From: J095 sp964407935
GTDB taxonomy: Bacteria > Chloroflexota > Anaerolineae > 4572-78 > J111
Reading direction: 5' to 3'
Assembly (NCBI GenBank): GCA_964407935.1
Contig: CAYOXS010000300.1
Coordinates: 1 to 7,251, forward strand
Length of the DNA stretch: 7,251 nt
The notes below the pieces were generated by a model. The model saw nothing but the letters and a program-made list of their open reading frames with translations. It ran no database searches and had not been told where the DNA came from. Numbering within the stretch: position 1 is the first letter of the stretch; the number at the start of each line of letters is the position of its first letter. Below, piece after piece: positions 1-6,007 of this stretch. A program made the translations under genes and the position numbers.

Positions 1-761
1 TGGTTTTGCCGGAAAATCCGCGCAACCTTGACCGGGTGCGGGGCCGGGTAACCGCCGTTGAAAGCGATGGCGTTCGGCTTGACACGCCCAACGGCGAGGT
101 CAAAGTGCTGACCACCGCCGAAACCCGCATCCGCGTTGGCCAGCAGCCCGGCAGCCTGGCAGACATCAATGTTGATGACCCGGTACTCGCGCTGGGCAAA
201 AGACAGGGCGAGGGCGAACTGCTGGCCCAATACCTGCTGGTAGTAACCGCCCAGCAGGTGCGCCAGCACACGCTGCGCGGCGAAGTCATCGGTATTGACC
301 CCGCCGCCGGCACGCTTTTGGTGCAGGGCAAGGGGCAAAAAGAGGGTGTCTGGACGGTGCAGACCAATGAAAACACCAAATACCGGATTCCCGGGGTTGA
401 CACCCCATCGTTGGCGGATATTGAAGTGGGTAATCAGGTACTGGTGATTGGCCGCAAAGCCGCCGACGGTGAAAATAGCGGCATTGCCTGGCATATTGCC
501 GTTATCCCGGAGCAGTTTAAAGACAGCCTGCGTGTTGGCGGCGAGGTGTCCGCCGTGAACGGCGACTCCTTTACCCTGAACAGCCGTCGCGGCGAGTTTA
601 CCGTGCAGACCAGCACCGACACCCAATATCGCACCCGCGGCGATGAAGAAGTCTCGCTGGCCGATATTACTGTGGGGTCAAAAGTGGTGGTGGTGGGCCA
701 AGTGGTCGACGGGCAGCCGGAAACAATTGAGGCCCAGGTTGTGGGGCTGCAAAAGCAATAA
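1..761 (+). CDS. Tandem DUF5666-like repeat protein, 5' end outside the window
   Basis: Function unknown. The frame is open to the left edge; a TTG at position 6 is the first possible start inside the window, but no ribosome binding site can be seen and the gene probably begins upstream, so this is treated as a C-terminal part of about 251 residues. It consists of three similar units, at about residues 11-80, 90-168 and 176-248 counted from the TTG. Each has the pattern (L/V)RGxV-x-V/I, then a beta-rich stretch, a GE/GV-x-V-x-T strand, then SLADI (residues 50, 135 and 217) and a closing V-x-V-x-G strand. This looks like the DUF5666 domain, a small beta-barrel-like domain of unknown role common in exported bacterial proteins. 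No catalytic motif or membrane segment is visible. A signal peptide would be expected in the missing N-terminus. The domain call rests on pattern recognition only. Confidence 0.72.
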   Translation, partial: VLPENPRNLDRVRGRVTAVESDGVRLDTPNGEVKVLTTAETRIRVGQQPGSLADINVDDPVLALGKRQGEGELLAQYLLVVTAQQVRQHTLRGEVIGIDPAAGTLLVQGKGQKEGVWTVQTNENTKYRIPGVDTPSLADIEVGNQVLVIGRKAADGENSGIAWHIAVIPEQFKDSLRVGGEVSAVNGDSFTLNSRRGEFTVQTSTDTQYRTRGDEEVSLADITVGSKVVVVGQVVDGQPETIEAQVVGLQKQ

Positions 762-779
762 CCCCGCTAACCCGCCAGT

Positions 780-819
780 AAAAAATAACGGTCAGGGCCG
801 GCCCTGACCGTTATTTTTT
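780..819 (+). terminator. Rho-independent terminator, 40-bp perfect palindrome
   Basis: The 20 bases 780-799 are the exact reverse complement of 800-819. The GC-rich core GGTCAGGGC pairs with GCCCTGACC, flanked by an A-run on the left and a run of seven T from 814 to 820 on the right. It begins 18 bp after the stop codon of the DUF5666-like gene and lies before the candidate promoter of the next gene, which fits a transcription terminator. The symmetry means it could stop transcription from either side. Confidence 0.88.
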
Positions 820-847
820 TGGTTTGCGCCACAGTTGCAGCTATACT
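819..847 (+). promoter_or_regulatory. Candidate sigma-70-type promoter of the peptidase gene
   Basis: TATACT at 842-847 matches the -10 consensus at five of six positions. Seventeen bases upstream is TTGGTT (819-824), which shares only TTG with the -35 consensus and overlaps the last base of the preceding terminator. A start site near 854 would leave a leader of about 30 nt. The same TATACT with a TTG-type -35 at 17 bp recurs before the glycosyltransferase. Predicted by eye only. Confidence 0.42.
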
Positions 848-883
848 ATATCAGCATATCTGCCCGGAGCAAGCGAGTTTATC

Positions 884-2260
884 ATGAAAACCAATCGACG
901 CACGCTGATTCTGCTGCTGGTGCTGGTGCTGAGCGCGCTGCTGGCCCAGCCGTTAGCGGCCCAAAACAACATCGAGGTGATCAGTTCAACCTGGGACGGC
1001 GAATTCCGCGATCACCTGGCCTTTAATTTGGAAGCCAAAAGCCCGGCCGAAATTGTCGAGGTCACCCTGTATTACCGGATTGTGGGCCAGTTGGCCACCT
1101 CTCGCAACGAGGCCACGTTTACTCCCGGCCAATCCATCAGCGCCGAATTTTCTATTGACCAGACCAAGCCGGAAAATTACATGCCGCCCGGCACCAACGT
1201 GGAATACTGGTGGAAAGTGACTGATGCGGCCGGCAACGAACTGAAAACCGACCGGGAAAAGCTCACCTTTCTGGACAACCGCTACGACTGGCAATCGCTG
1301 CAAAACGAGCGCCTGACGCTCTACTGGTACGATGGCGATCAGGCGTTTGGGCAGGCGTTGTTTGAGCGGGCCAATGAAGCGCTCGACACCCTTGGCACGG
1401 ATATGGGCATTGCCATCAAAAATCCTATCAAGATTTTTATTTACGCCAGCCATCGCGACTTGCTGGGCGCGATCAATTCCAACTCGCCGGAGTGGACTGG
1501 CGGGCAGGCTTTTTCTGAGCACGGGGTAGTGGTCATCGGCATTGAGTCAAATCCCAGTTCGCTGGCTTGGGGGCTAAACGCCATGACTCACGAAATGACC
1601 CACCTGGTGGTGCATCAGGCGACGGACAATCCGTTGAGCGCGCTGCCGCGCTGGCTCGATGAAGGGATTGCCGTGTACAACGAAAATCAGGACGAATTGG
1701 TGGCCGATTTTATACCGCAATTTAAGCGCGCCGTGGCCAAAAATGAGTTGATGACCCTGCGCACGCTGTCCAGTCCCTTTCCGCCCGATCCCGTTGAGGC
1801 CAACCTGGCCTACGGTCAGAGTGGGGAAGTGGTTCGGTTTATTGTGAACCATTACGGCCCGGAGGCGATGGCCAACCTGCTGGATATTTTTGCCGAGGGG
1901 GCGCTGTACGATGAGGCCTTGCAGCAGGCGCTTGGTGTGGATACCGACGGTCTGGATAACGCGTTTCGGCAGAGTTTGGAGCTGCCGCCGCTGCCCGGCA
2001 CGCAGATAGAATCTGCGCCGGTGGCCAACAGTGAGGCCGTTACCGAACCTGCGCCCAATGCCGAAGTTGCACCCTCTGCGGAAGAGGCCCCCGCGGCCGA
2101 AAACAAACCCGCCCCCCAACCCGAAGCAGAAGCGCCGGTTGTTAACGAGCCGCCGGCCCAGCCCGAACCGGCGGGCGCAACCGGGCTGCTGCCCTGTTTG
2201 GCCGGGATAGCGGCGTTATTGCTGATGAGTGGCTTGGTTTATGGCCGGCGGTTGATTTAG
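884..2260 (+). CDS. Secreted membrane-anchored zinc metallopeptidase (peptidase MA-like)
   Basis: A 458-residue gluzincin-type peptidase expected on the outer face of the cytoplasmic membrane. From the ATG at 884 the protein opens with a classic signal peptide: basic MKTNRR, a Leu/Val core (residues 7-20) and a likely cleavage near AQPLAAQ (21-27). An ATG at 824 would add 20 residues that spoil this signal and would overlap the promoter, so it is rejected. GGAG at 866-869 is a rather distant ribosome site (14 nt). Residues about 28-130 look like a beta-sandwich domain. The catalytic part carries HEMTH (H236, E237, H240) and then WLDEGIA (257-263), where E260 is the expected third zinc ligand. 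Residues about 376-432 form a Pro/Ala/Glu-rich linker, followed by one hydrophobic segment (434-453) and the basic tail GRR. Substrate unknown. The fold is known from Chloroflexota peptidase-MA-like proteins; its role here is inferred. Confidence 0.87.
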   Translation: MKTNRRTLILLLVLVLSALLAQPLAAQNNIEVISSTWDGEFRDHLAFNLEAKSPAEIVEVTLYYRIVGQLATSRNEATFTPGQSISAEFSIDQTKPENYMPPGTNVEYWWKVTDAAGNELKTDREKLTFLDNRYDWQSLQNERLTLYWYDGDQAFGQALFERANEALDTLGTDMGIAIKNPIKIFIYASHRDLLGAINSNSPEWTGGQAFSEHGVVVIGIESNPSSLAWGLNAMTHEMTHLVVHQATDNPLSALPRWLDEGIAVYNENQDELVADFIPQFKRAVAKNELMTLRTLSSPFPPDPVEANLAYGQSGEVVRFIVNHYGPEAMANLLDIFAEGALYDEALQQALGVDTDGLDNAFRQSLELPPLPGTQIESAPVANSEAVTEPAPNAEVAPSAEEAPAAENKPAPQPEAEAPVVNEPPAQPEPAGATGLLPCLAGIAALLLMSGLVYGRRLI

Positions 2261-2269
2261 CCGCGGCGG

Positions 2270-2956
2270 CTAATCATCGGTTTGCCAGCCGTGTTCGCCG
2301 CGGAGAGGCACAAACGCCACCGGCGCCAGCCGGCTTTCTTTGAAGCTGTCGCCCCGGCGCTGGATGCAAACCAAATCCTGATACCCCTTGGCCCCCACCG
2401 GCACAATCAGCCGGGCGTTGTTTTTTAGCTGCACAGTGAGCGGCGGCGGAACGTGCGGCGCGGCGGCGGTAACCAGAATGCCGTCGTAGGGGCTGTGTTC
2501 CGGGCAGCCGTAGCCGCCATCGCTCACCAACACCTCAACGTTAAAAATTTCCAAAGACCGTAAAATTTTTCTGGCCCGTTCGGCCAGCTCCGGGACACGT
2601 TCAACGGTGTAAACTTTGGCCGCCAGTTGGCCGAGAATGGCCGCCTGATAGCCGGAACCGGTGCCGATTTCCAGCACCACCGTTTGCTCGTCGGCGGGCA
2701 GGGCCAGCGCCTGAGTCATATAGGCCACAATGTACGGCTGAGAAATGGTTTGCCCAAAGCCAATCGCCAGCGGCCGGTCCTGATACGCGGCAGACAGCAG
2801 GTCATCGCTGACAAAGCGATGCCGGGGAATGTCGCGCATCGCCTTCAACACGCGGGGGTCGGTAATATCTCTGCTGGCGAGCTGGCGCGCCACCATTTCG
2901 GCGCGAGCTTGCTCCGGGTCTGGCGTTTTTTCAAACATTGTTGCGGCCTCAACCAT
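2270..2956 (-). CDS. pcm: Protein-L-isoaspartate O-methyltransferase
   Basis: Cytoplasmic repair enzyme (EC 2.1.1.77) that transfers a methyl group from S-adenosylmethionine to isoaspartyl residues in aged proteins, starting their conversion back to aspartate. It has 228 residues, slightly above the usual 205-225. Visible family marks: GQTISQPY (68-75), the SAM-binding motif I VLEIGTGSGYQ (94-104), the acidic VER (118-120) ending the next strand, VTAAAP (162-167), RLIVPVG (182-188) and the C-terminal FVPLRGEHGW (215-224). Two starts compete: ATG at 2956 with GGGGAG 12 nt upstream, and ATG at 2938 (222 residues) with GAGG 8 nt upstream. A weak promoter-like pair on the minus strand (TTGCTA, 17 bp, TTAAAT) ends right at the first ATG, which would favour the second. 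The stop codon lies 9 bp from that of the converging peptidase gene, with no terminator between. It is divergent from the glycosyltransferase. Confidence 0.95.
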   Translation of the reverse strand: MVEAATMFEKTPDPEQARAEMVARQLASRDITDPRVLKAMRDIPRHRFVSDDLLSAAYQDRPLAIGFGQTISQPYIVAYMTQALALPADEQTVVLEIGTGSGYQAAILGQLAAKVYTVERVPELAERARKILRSLEIFNVEVLVSDGGYGCPEHSPYDGILVTAAAPHVPPPLTVQLKNNARLIVPVGAKGYQDLVCIQRRGDSFKESRLAPVAFVPLRGEHGWQTDD

Positions 2957-3014
2957 TATTTAAGCACACTCCCCGGTGATTAGCAAGCACAATTTTTTTA
3001 GCAAAAACGCAATT

Positions 3015-3043
3015 TTGTGGCCCGCTTATATTCGTGCTATACT
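3015..3043 (+). promoter_or_regulatory. Candidate extended -10 promoter of the glycosyltransferase
   Basis: TATACT at 3038-3043 (five of six matches) is preceded by TG at 3035-3036, making the extended -10 form TGCTATACT. TTGTGG at 3015-3020 sits 17 bp upstream as a weak -35. A start near 3050 would give a leader of about 79 nt before the GTG at 3129. This also argues against the far-upstream GTG at 2976 as translation start. Predicted by eye. Confidence 0.5.
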
Positions 3044-3080
3044 TCACACTTGTGTTTTTTGGTGTTTTACCGTTCTTTGG

Positions 3081-3115
3081 TCTGCAAGCCCGATGGTTTG
3101 CAGATTTGTGTTTTT
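3081..3115 (+). promoter_or_regulatory. Leader hairpin with T-rich tract, possible attenuator
   Basis: TCTGCAAGCC (3081-3090) pairs with GGTTTGCAGA (3095-3104), giving a 10-bp stem with one G-U pair and a CGAT loop. It is followed at once by TTTGTGTTTTT (3105-3115), nine T in eleven bases. This is the shape of an intrinsic terminator, yet it lies inside the expected leader of the glycosyltransferase, directly before its ribosome site at 3116-3120. It may be an attenuator or a translation-control hairpin; the stem is of moderate strength. No riboswitch class that I know matches the leader. Confidence 0.45.
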
Positions 3116-3128
3116 AGGAGTGACACCT

Positions 3129-4549
3129 GTGACAGTTTTGATTGTAATTTACGTGGCAGCCGCGCTGTTGCTGGCGGTATACGCCTTCAACTCGTGGGTG
3201 CTCACTTTGTTGTATGGCCTGTACCGCCGCCGCACGCCCGCCGCGCCATCTGCCGCGGCTGCCGCCAACCTGCCGCCGGTCACTGTGCAGTTGCCGGTGT
3301 TCAACGAGGCGCTGGTGGTTGAACGGCTGATCGACGCCACCGTCCGGCTCAATTATCCGGCCCATCTGCTGCAAATTCAGGTGCTCGATGACTCCACCGA
3401 TGAAACCACCGAGCTGGCCCAGGCGCGGGTGGATTTTTACCGGGCGCAGGGAGTCAACATCGAGCTGATCCATCGCCGGGAGCGGCCCGGCTTTAAAGCC
3501 GGCGCGCTGGCCAATGGCCTGCTTTCGGCCAGCGGCCAATTTATCGCCGTATTTGACGCCGATTTTGTGCCCGACCCCGATTTTCTGCGCCAAACCGTAC
3601 CGCATTTTGCCGATGCGCCCCAACTGGGCATTATTCAAACCCGCTGGGGCCACTTAAACCGCCACTATTCCTGGCTAACGGCGGCGCAGGCGCTGGCGCT
3701 CGATGGCCATTTTGCCATTGAGCAGGCCGCTCGCAACCGGGCCGGGTTGATGATCAACTTCAACGGCACCGCCGGAATCTGGCGGCGCGCCTGTATTGAA
3801 GCCGCCGGCGGCTGGCAGGGCGACACGATTTCTGAGGATTTTGATTTGAGCTACCGGGCGCAGTTGGCCGGCTGGCGCTGCCTGTTTTTACGCGATGTCG
3901 TTGCCCCGGCCGAAATTCCGCCGCAGTTGGCCGCCTTCAAACGGCAGCAGTTTCGCTGGGCCAAAGGCTCAATCCAGTGTTTAAAAAAGCTGGGCTGGCA
4001 GGTATTTTTGGCCAACCTGGCCTGGCCGGTTAAATTGCAGGCGCTGGTCCATTTGAGCAGCTATCTGGTTCATCCGTTGATGGTGACCCTGGCTGTGGTT
4101 ACGCCGCTGTTGATTTTGAGCGGCGGCACCGATAAAATCCGGTTTCCGCTGATCTATTTGAGTCTGGTGAGTTTGGGGCCGCCGGTGCTGTACGCGGTGG
4201 CGCAAATCAGCCTGCACCCGCGCCGCTGGCGGCAAAATTACAAGGCCATGCTGCTGCTGATTTTGCTGGGCAGCGGCATCGCCCTGAGCAACTCCAAAGC
4301 GGTAGTTGAGGCGTTGCTGGGGGTGGGTAACACCTTTCGGCGCACGCCCAAATTTAACGTGAACACCACCGCAGACCAGTGGCAAACCAGCGCCTACCGG
4401 CTGCCGCTGGACGGGCTGGCGCTGGGTGAACTGGCGTTGGGGCTGTACTCGCTGCTGGGCGCTGTTGCGGCGGCGTTAAACGGCCATCAATTTGCGGTGC
4501 CGTTTATTTTGCTGTACGCGTTTGGCTTTGGTTACGTGGCCCTGCAAGG
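3129..4549 (+). CDS. Family 2 glycosyltransferase, cellulose-synthase/CslA-like; C-terminus lost in gap
   Basis: Membrane glycosyltransferase that probably uses a nucleotide sugar to build a beta-linked polysaccharide or glycolipid; donor and product cannot be told. The GTG at 3129 is chosen because AGGAG (3116-3120) sits 8 nt upstream; the open frame running back to 2976 crosses the likely promoter. Numbering from the GTG: one membrane segment (about 2-28); the GT-A domain with VQLPVFNEA (53-61), LDDSTDET (86-93, first Asp pair), FDADF (142-146, the DxD metal site), SED (235-237, the usual TED or general-base motif) and QQFRW (273-277), the Q-x-x-RW motif of processive enzymes. Further hydrophobic segments follow at about 313-334, 339-362, 373-391, 430-450 and 455-474. 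The last runs straight into the run of N, so 474 residues are visible and a short C-terminal end is missing. The region around 425-474 has no known catalytic motif. CslA-like mannan or glucan synthase is the nearest resemblance I recognise. Confidence 0.9.
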
Positions 4550-4649
4550 NNNNNNNNNNNNNNNNNNNNNNNNNNNNNNNNNNNNNNNNNNNNNNNNNNN
4601 NNNNNNNNNNNNNNNNNNNNNNNNNNNNNNNNNNNNNNNNNNNNNNNNN
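4550..4649. other. Assembly gap of exactly 100 N
   Basis: One hundred N in a row is the customary placeholder for a scaffold gap of unknown length, so distances and reading frames across it cannot be trusted. It removes the end of the glycosyltransferase and possibly further sequence. Apparent continuation of that frame to a stop at 4716-4718 depends on the gap being exactly 100 bases and is not accepted. Confidence 0.97.
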
Positions 4650-4675
4650 AAAATGGGTAATCTGTCACCAACATT

Positions 4676-4691
4676 TGTGACAAATGTCACT
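4676..4691 (+). promoter_or_regulatory. CRP/FNR-family operator-like site
   Basis: TGTGACAAATGTCACT has the form TGTGA-N6-TCACt and differs from the CRP consensus TGTGA-N6-TCACA only at the last base. The inner part GTGACA-AA-TGTCAC is a perfect inverted repeat; an overlapping one is ACATTTG-TGA-CAAATGT at 4671-4687. A further TGTCAC lies at 4663-4668. The centre (4683.5) is about 42 bp upstream of the expected start of transcription of the acyltransferase, the usual place for a class II activator. Which regulator binds, if any, is unknown; the window encodes none. Confidence 0.55.
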
Positions 4692-4719
4692 TGTGCAACC
4701 GGCTACGGAAGTCTATGAT
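4691..4719 (+). promoter_or_regulatory. Candidate promoter of the acyltransferase
   Basis: TATGAT at 4714-4719 matches the -10 consensus at five of six positions; TTGTGC at 4691-4696, 17 bp upstream, is a weak -35. A start near 4726 gives a leader of about 23 nt that holds the ribosome site TGAGGT (4737-4742), 6 nt before the ATG. The weak -35 touching the operator-like site is what one expects of an activator-dependent promoter. Confidence 0.5.
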
Positions 4720-4748
4720 GGACACAACTTCCCTTTTGAGGTCACCTT

Positions 4749-5861
4749 ATGTCCACATCTCGATTGTATTTTCTGGATAATCTCCGCGCCTTTGTAATTT
4801 TTCTGGTGCTTGTGCTGCACGGTTCGCTCACCTATATGGCCTACGCCCCGGAATGGTGGTACGTGCTCGATCCCCAAAACAGCCTGTTTTTTACAGCGGT
4901 GGTGCTGCTGGTTGACGTGCCTATTATGTTGATGATGTTTTTTGTGGCTGGGTACTTTGCTTACCCCTCGCTGAGCCGGCGCGGCGTGGCCGGCTTTGTG
5001 CGCGAAAAATTTACGCGCATCGGCCTGCCGTGGATATTTGGCGCGCTGGTGCTGGCTCCGCCCACCGCGTATATGATCTACTATTCTCGCGGCGTGCCGG
5101 TTTCGCTGGGCCAGTTTTGGGCCAGCGATTTTTGGGGACCGCTGTACCAGCAATCGGTGTACTGGTATCTGGGTATTCTGTTTCTGTTTTTTGTGCTGTT
5201 GGGAGCAAGCTACAGCTTTTCTGCCCGGCTGCGCGGGCTGGCTCAAAAAAATGTTCCGCCCACGCTAACCACCTTCGCCATGTTTTTTGTGCTGACCACG
5301 GCGGCTGCCGGGCTGGTTAATTTGTATTCCAGCATCGATACGTGGTCAAATAATTACCTGTTTGTCTACCAGCCGGTGCGGGTGCCGCTGTATGTGGGCT
5401 ATTTTGCCCTGGGTGTGTACGCTTATCTGCGCGGCTGGTTTACCACCGAGGGTTATTCTCCCTCGCTGTGGCGCTGGCTGGCGCTCTGTGTGGTGTCCGG
5501 GCTGGTTTATCTGGGCTATCGTTTTACCGTGCCGCTGCCCCTACAAACCACGTTCCTGCTCAAATCCCTCACGGTGATCCTGTTCAATCTGTTTTGCCTG
5601 TCGTCGCTGATGGCCGGGCTGGCCATCTTTCGGCGATATGTTAATGGGCAGGGCGCGTTTTGGCAGGGGCAGGCCAGAAACTCATACGGTGTTTATTACT
5701 TGCACCCGCTGTTTCTGTATCCGCTGGCGCTCCTGTTTGTCCCGCTGTCGATCTCTGTTTTTCTCAAGGCGACCGCTATTATTTTGCTGGCGTGGTTAGC
5801 TTCGTGGGCGGTTAGCGCGCTGGTATTAACCCGGCTGCCGGGCCTGCGGCGGATTTTTTAA
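4749..5861 (+). CDS. Membrane acyltransferase, acyltransferase-3 family (OpgC/OafA-like)
   Basis: Integral membrane enzyme of 370 residues, about the usual size for a stand-alone member of this family, which moves acyl groups (acetyl, succinyl and others) onto sugars of surface glycans, periplasmic glucans or antibiotics. About ten hydrophobic segments are visible (roughly 9-32, 45-70, 92-112, 137-157, 172-193, 209-229, 241-258, 268-294, 313-335, 337-360). Family marks: LDNLRAF followed by LHG, with R13 and the conserved H24 in the first segment; FVAGYF (65-70); REKFTRIGLP (85-94), a version of the family R-x-x-R-x-x-x-P loop; and NSYGVYYLHP (311-320) near the C-terminus. The ATG at 4749 has TGAGGT 6 nt upstream. 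It follows the glycosyltransferase in the same direction but with its own candidate promoter and operator, so co-transcription is not shown. A role in decorating the glycan made by that enzyme is an inference; the acyl donor and acceptor are unknown. Confidence 0.88.
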   Translation: MSTSRLYFLDNLRAFVIFLVLVLHGSLTYMAYAPEWWYVLDPQNSLFFTAVVLLVDVPIMLMMFFVAGYFAYPSLSRRGVAGFVREKFTRIGLPWIFGALVLAPPTAYMIYYSRGVPVSLGQFWASDFWGPLYQQSVYWYLGILFLFFVLLGASYSFSARLRGLAQKNVPPTLTTFAMFFVLTTAAAGLVNLYSSIDTWSNNYLFVYQPVRVPLYVGYFALGVYAYLRGWFTTEGYSPSLWRWLALCVVSGLVYLGYRFTVPLPLQTTFLLKSLTVILFNLFCLSSLMAGLAIFRRYVNGQGAFWQGQARNSYGVYYLHPLFLYPLALLFVPLSISVFLKATAIILLAWLASWAVSALVLTRLPGLRRIF

Positions 5862-5900
5862 ACAAAACAGGCCTCGCCTGCCGCGAGACCTGTTTTTGTT
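5861..5900 (+). terminator. Bidirectional rho-independent terminator
   Basis: The hairpin starts on the last base of the acyltransferase stop codon. CTCGC (5873-5877) pairs with GCGAG (5883-5887) around the loop CTGCC; after one mismatch (C5872/A5888), CAGG (5868-5871) pairs with CCTG (5889-5892), and the outer A-rich and T-rich arms pair as well. TGTTTTTGTT forms the T-tract on the plus strand, and TTTTGTTT on the minus strand. It can thus serve both this gene and the converging aminotransferase, whose stop is about 140 bp away. Confidence 0.83.
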
Positions 5901-5916
5901 ATGTGTCACACTGTTG

Positions 5917-5940
5917 AGGTCCTTCTGAGCGAAGCGACCT
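5917..5940. repeat. REP-like intergenic hairpin, copy 1
   Basis: AGGTC (5917-5921) plus CTTC (5922-5925) pair with GAAG (5931-5934) and GACCT (5936-5940), with the loop TGAGC and one bulged C at 5935: a 9-bp stem. The core TTCTGAGCGAAGCG resembles, in reverse orientation, the ATTCTTCG...CAGAATGAC type of intergenic repeat represented by copy 2. From memory, such elements are dispersed in many bacterial genomes; number and spread in this genome cannot be seen here. Confidence 0.5.
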
Positions 5941-5982
5941 GTGCCCTTTCAGGTTATCGGCTTATTATGCCACTTGCCGGGG

Positions 5983-6007
5983 ATTCTTCGGCCTTCGGCC
6001 TCAGAAT
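5983..6007. repeat. REP-like intergenic hairpin, copy 2
   Basis: Outer arms ATTCT (5983-5987) and AGAAT (6003-6007) pair, as do the inner GGCC (5990-5993) and GGCC (5997-6000) around the loop TTC, leaving a small TC/TC internal bulge. The element continues with GAC at 6008-6010. It lies downstream of both converging genes, between the terminator and the aminotransferase stop, the typical place for REP-type elements. No transposase is nearby. Confidence 0.55.

Noticed and set aside
824..883. ATG at 824 as start of the peptidase.
   Set aside because: It lies upstream of the -10 box and would put 20 non-hydrophobic residues in front of a complete signal peptide.
986..1522. Long minus-strand open frames within the peptidase (also 1574-2119) and within the glycosyltransferase (3114-3653, 3981-4385).
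   Set aside because: They mirror strong genes in GC-rich DNA, have no recognisable domain and no ribosome site.
3046..3055. ACAC-TT-GTGT inverted repeat at the expected transcript start of the glycosyltransferase.
   Set aside because: Four-base arms are too short to separate from chance in this T-rich leader.
2976..3128. Upstream GTG (2976) or ATG (3093) as start of the glycosyltransferase.
   Set aside because: The extra sequence would span the likely promoter and leader hairpin, has no ribosome site, and the GTG at 3129 has AGGAG at a good distance and begins right at the first membrane segment.
3001..3128. c-di-GMP or other known riboswitch in the glycosyltransferase leader.
   Set aside because: The leader of about 80 nt lacks the conserved cores I know of, and is mostly T-rich with one hairpin.
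4650..4718. Continuation of the glycosyltransferase frame past the gap to a TGA at 4716.
   Set aside because: It depends on the gap being exactly 100 bases; the peptide is unlike the end of a membrane enzyme and runs through the operator and promoter of the next gene.
5902..5911. TGTGTCACA as a second CRP-like site.
   Set aside because: The half-sites are only one base apart rather than six, and it lies downstream of a terminator, not before a gene.
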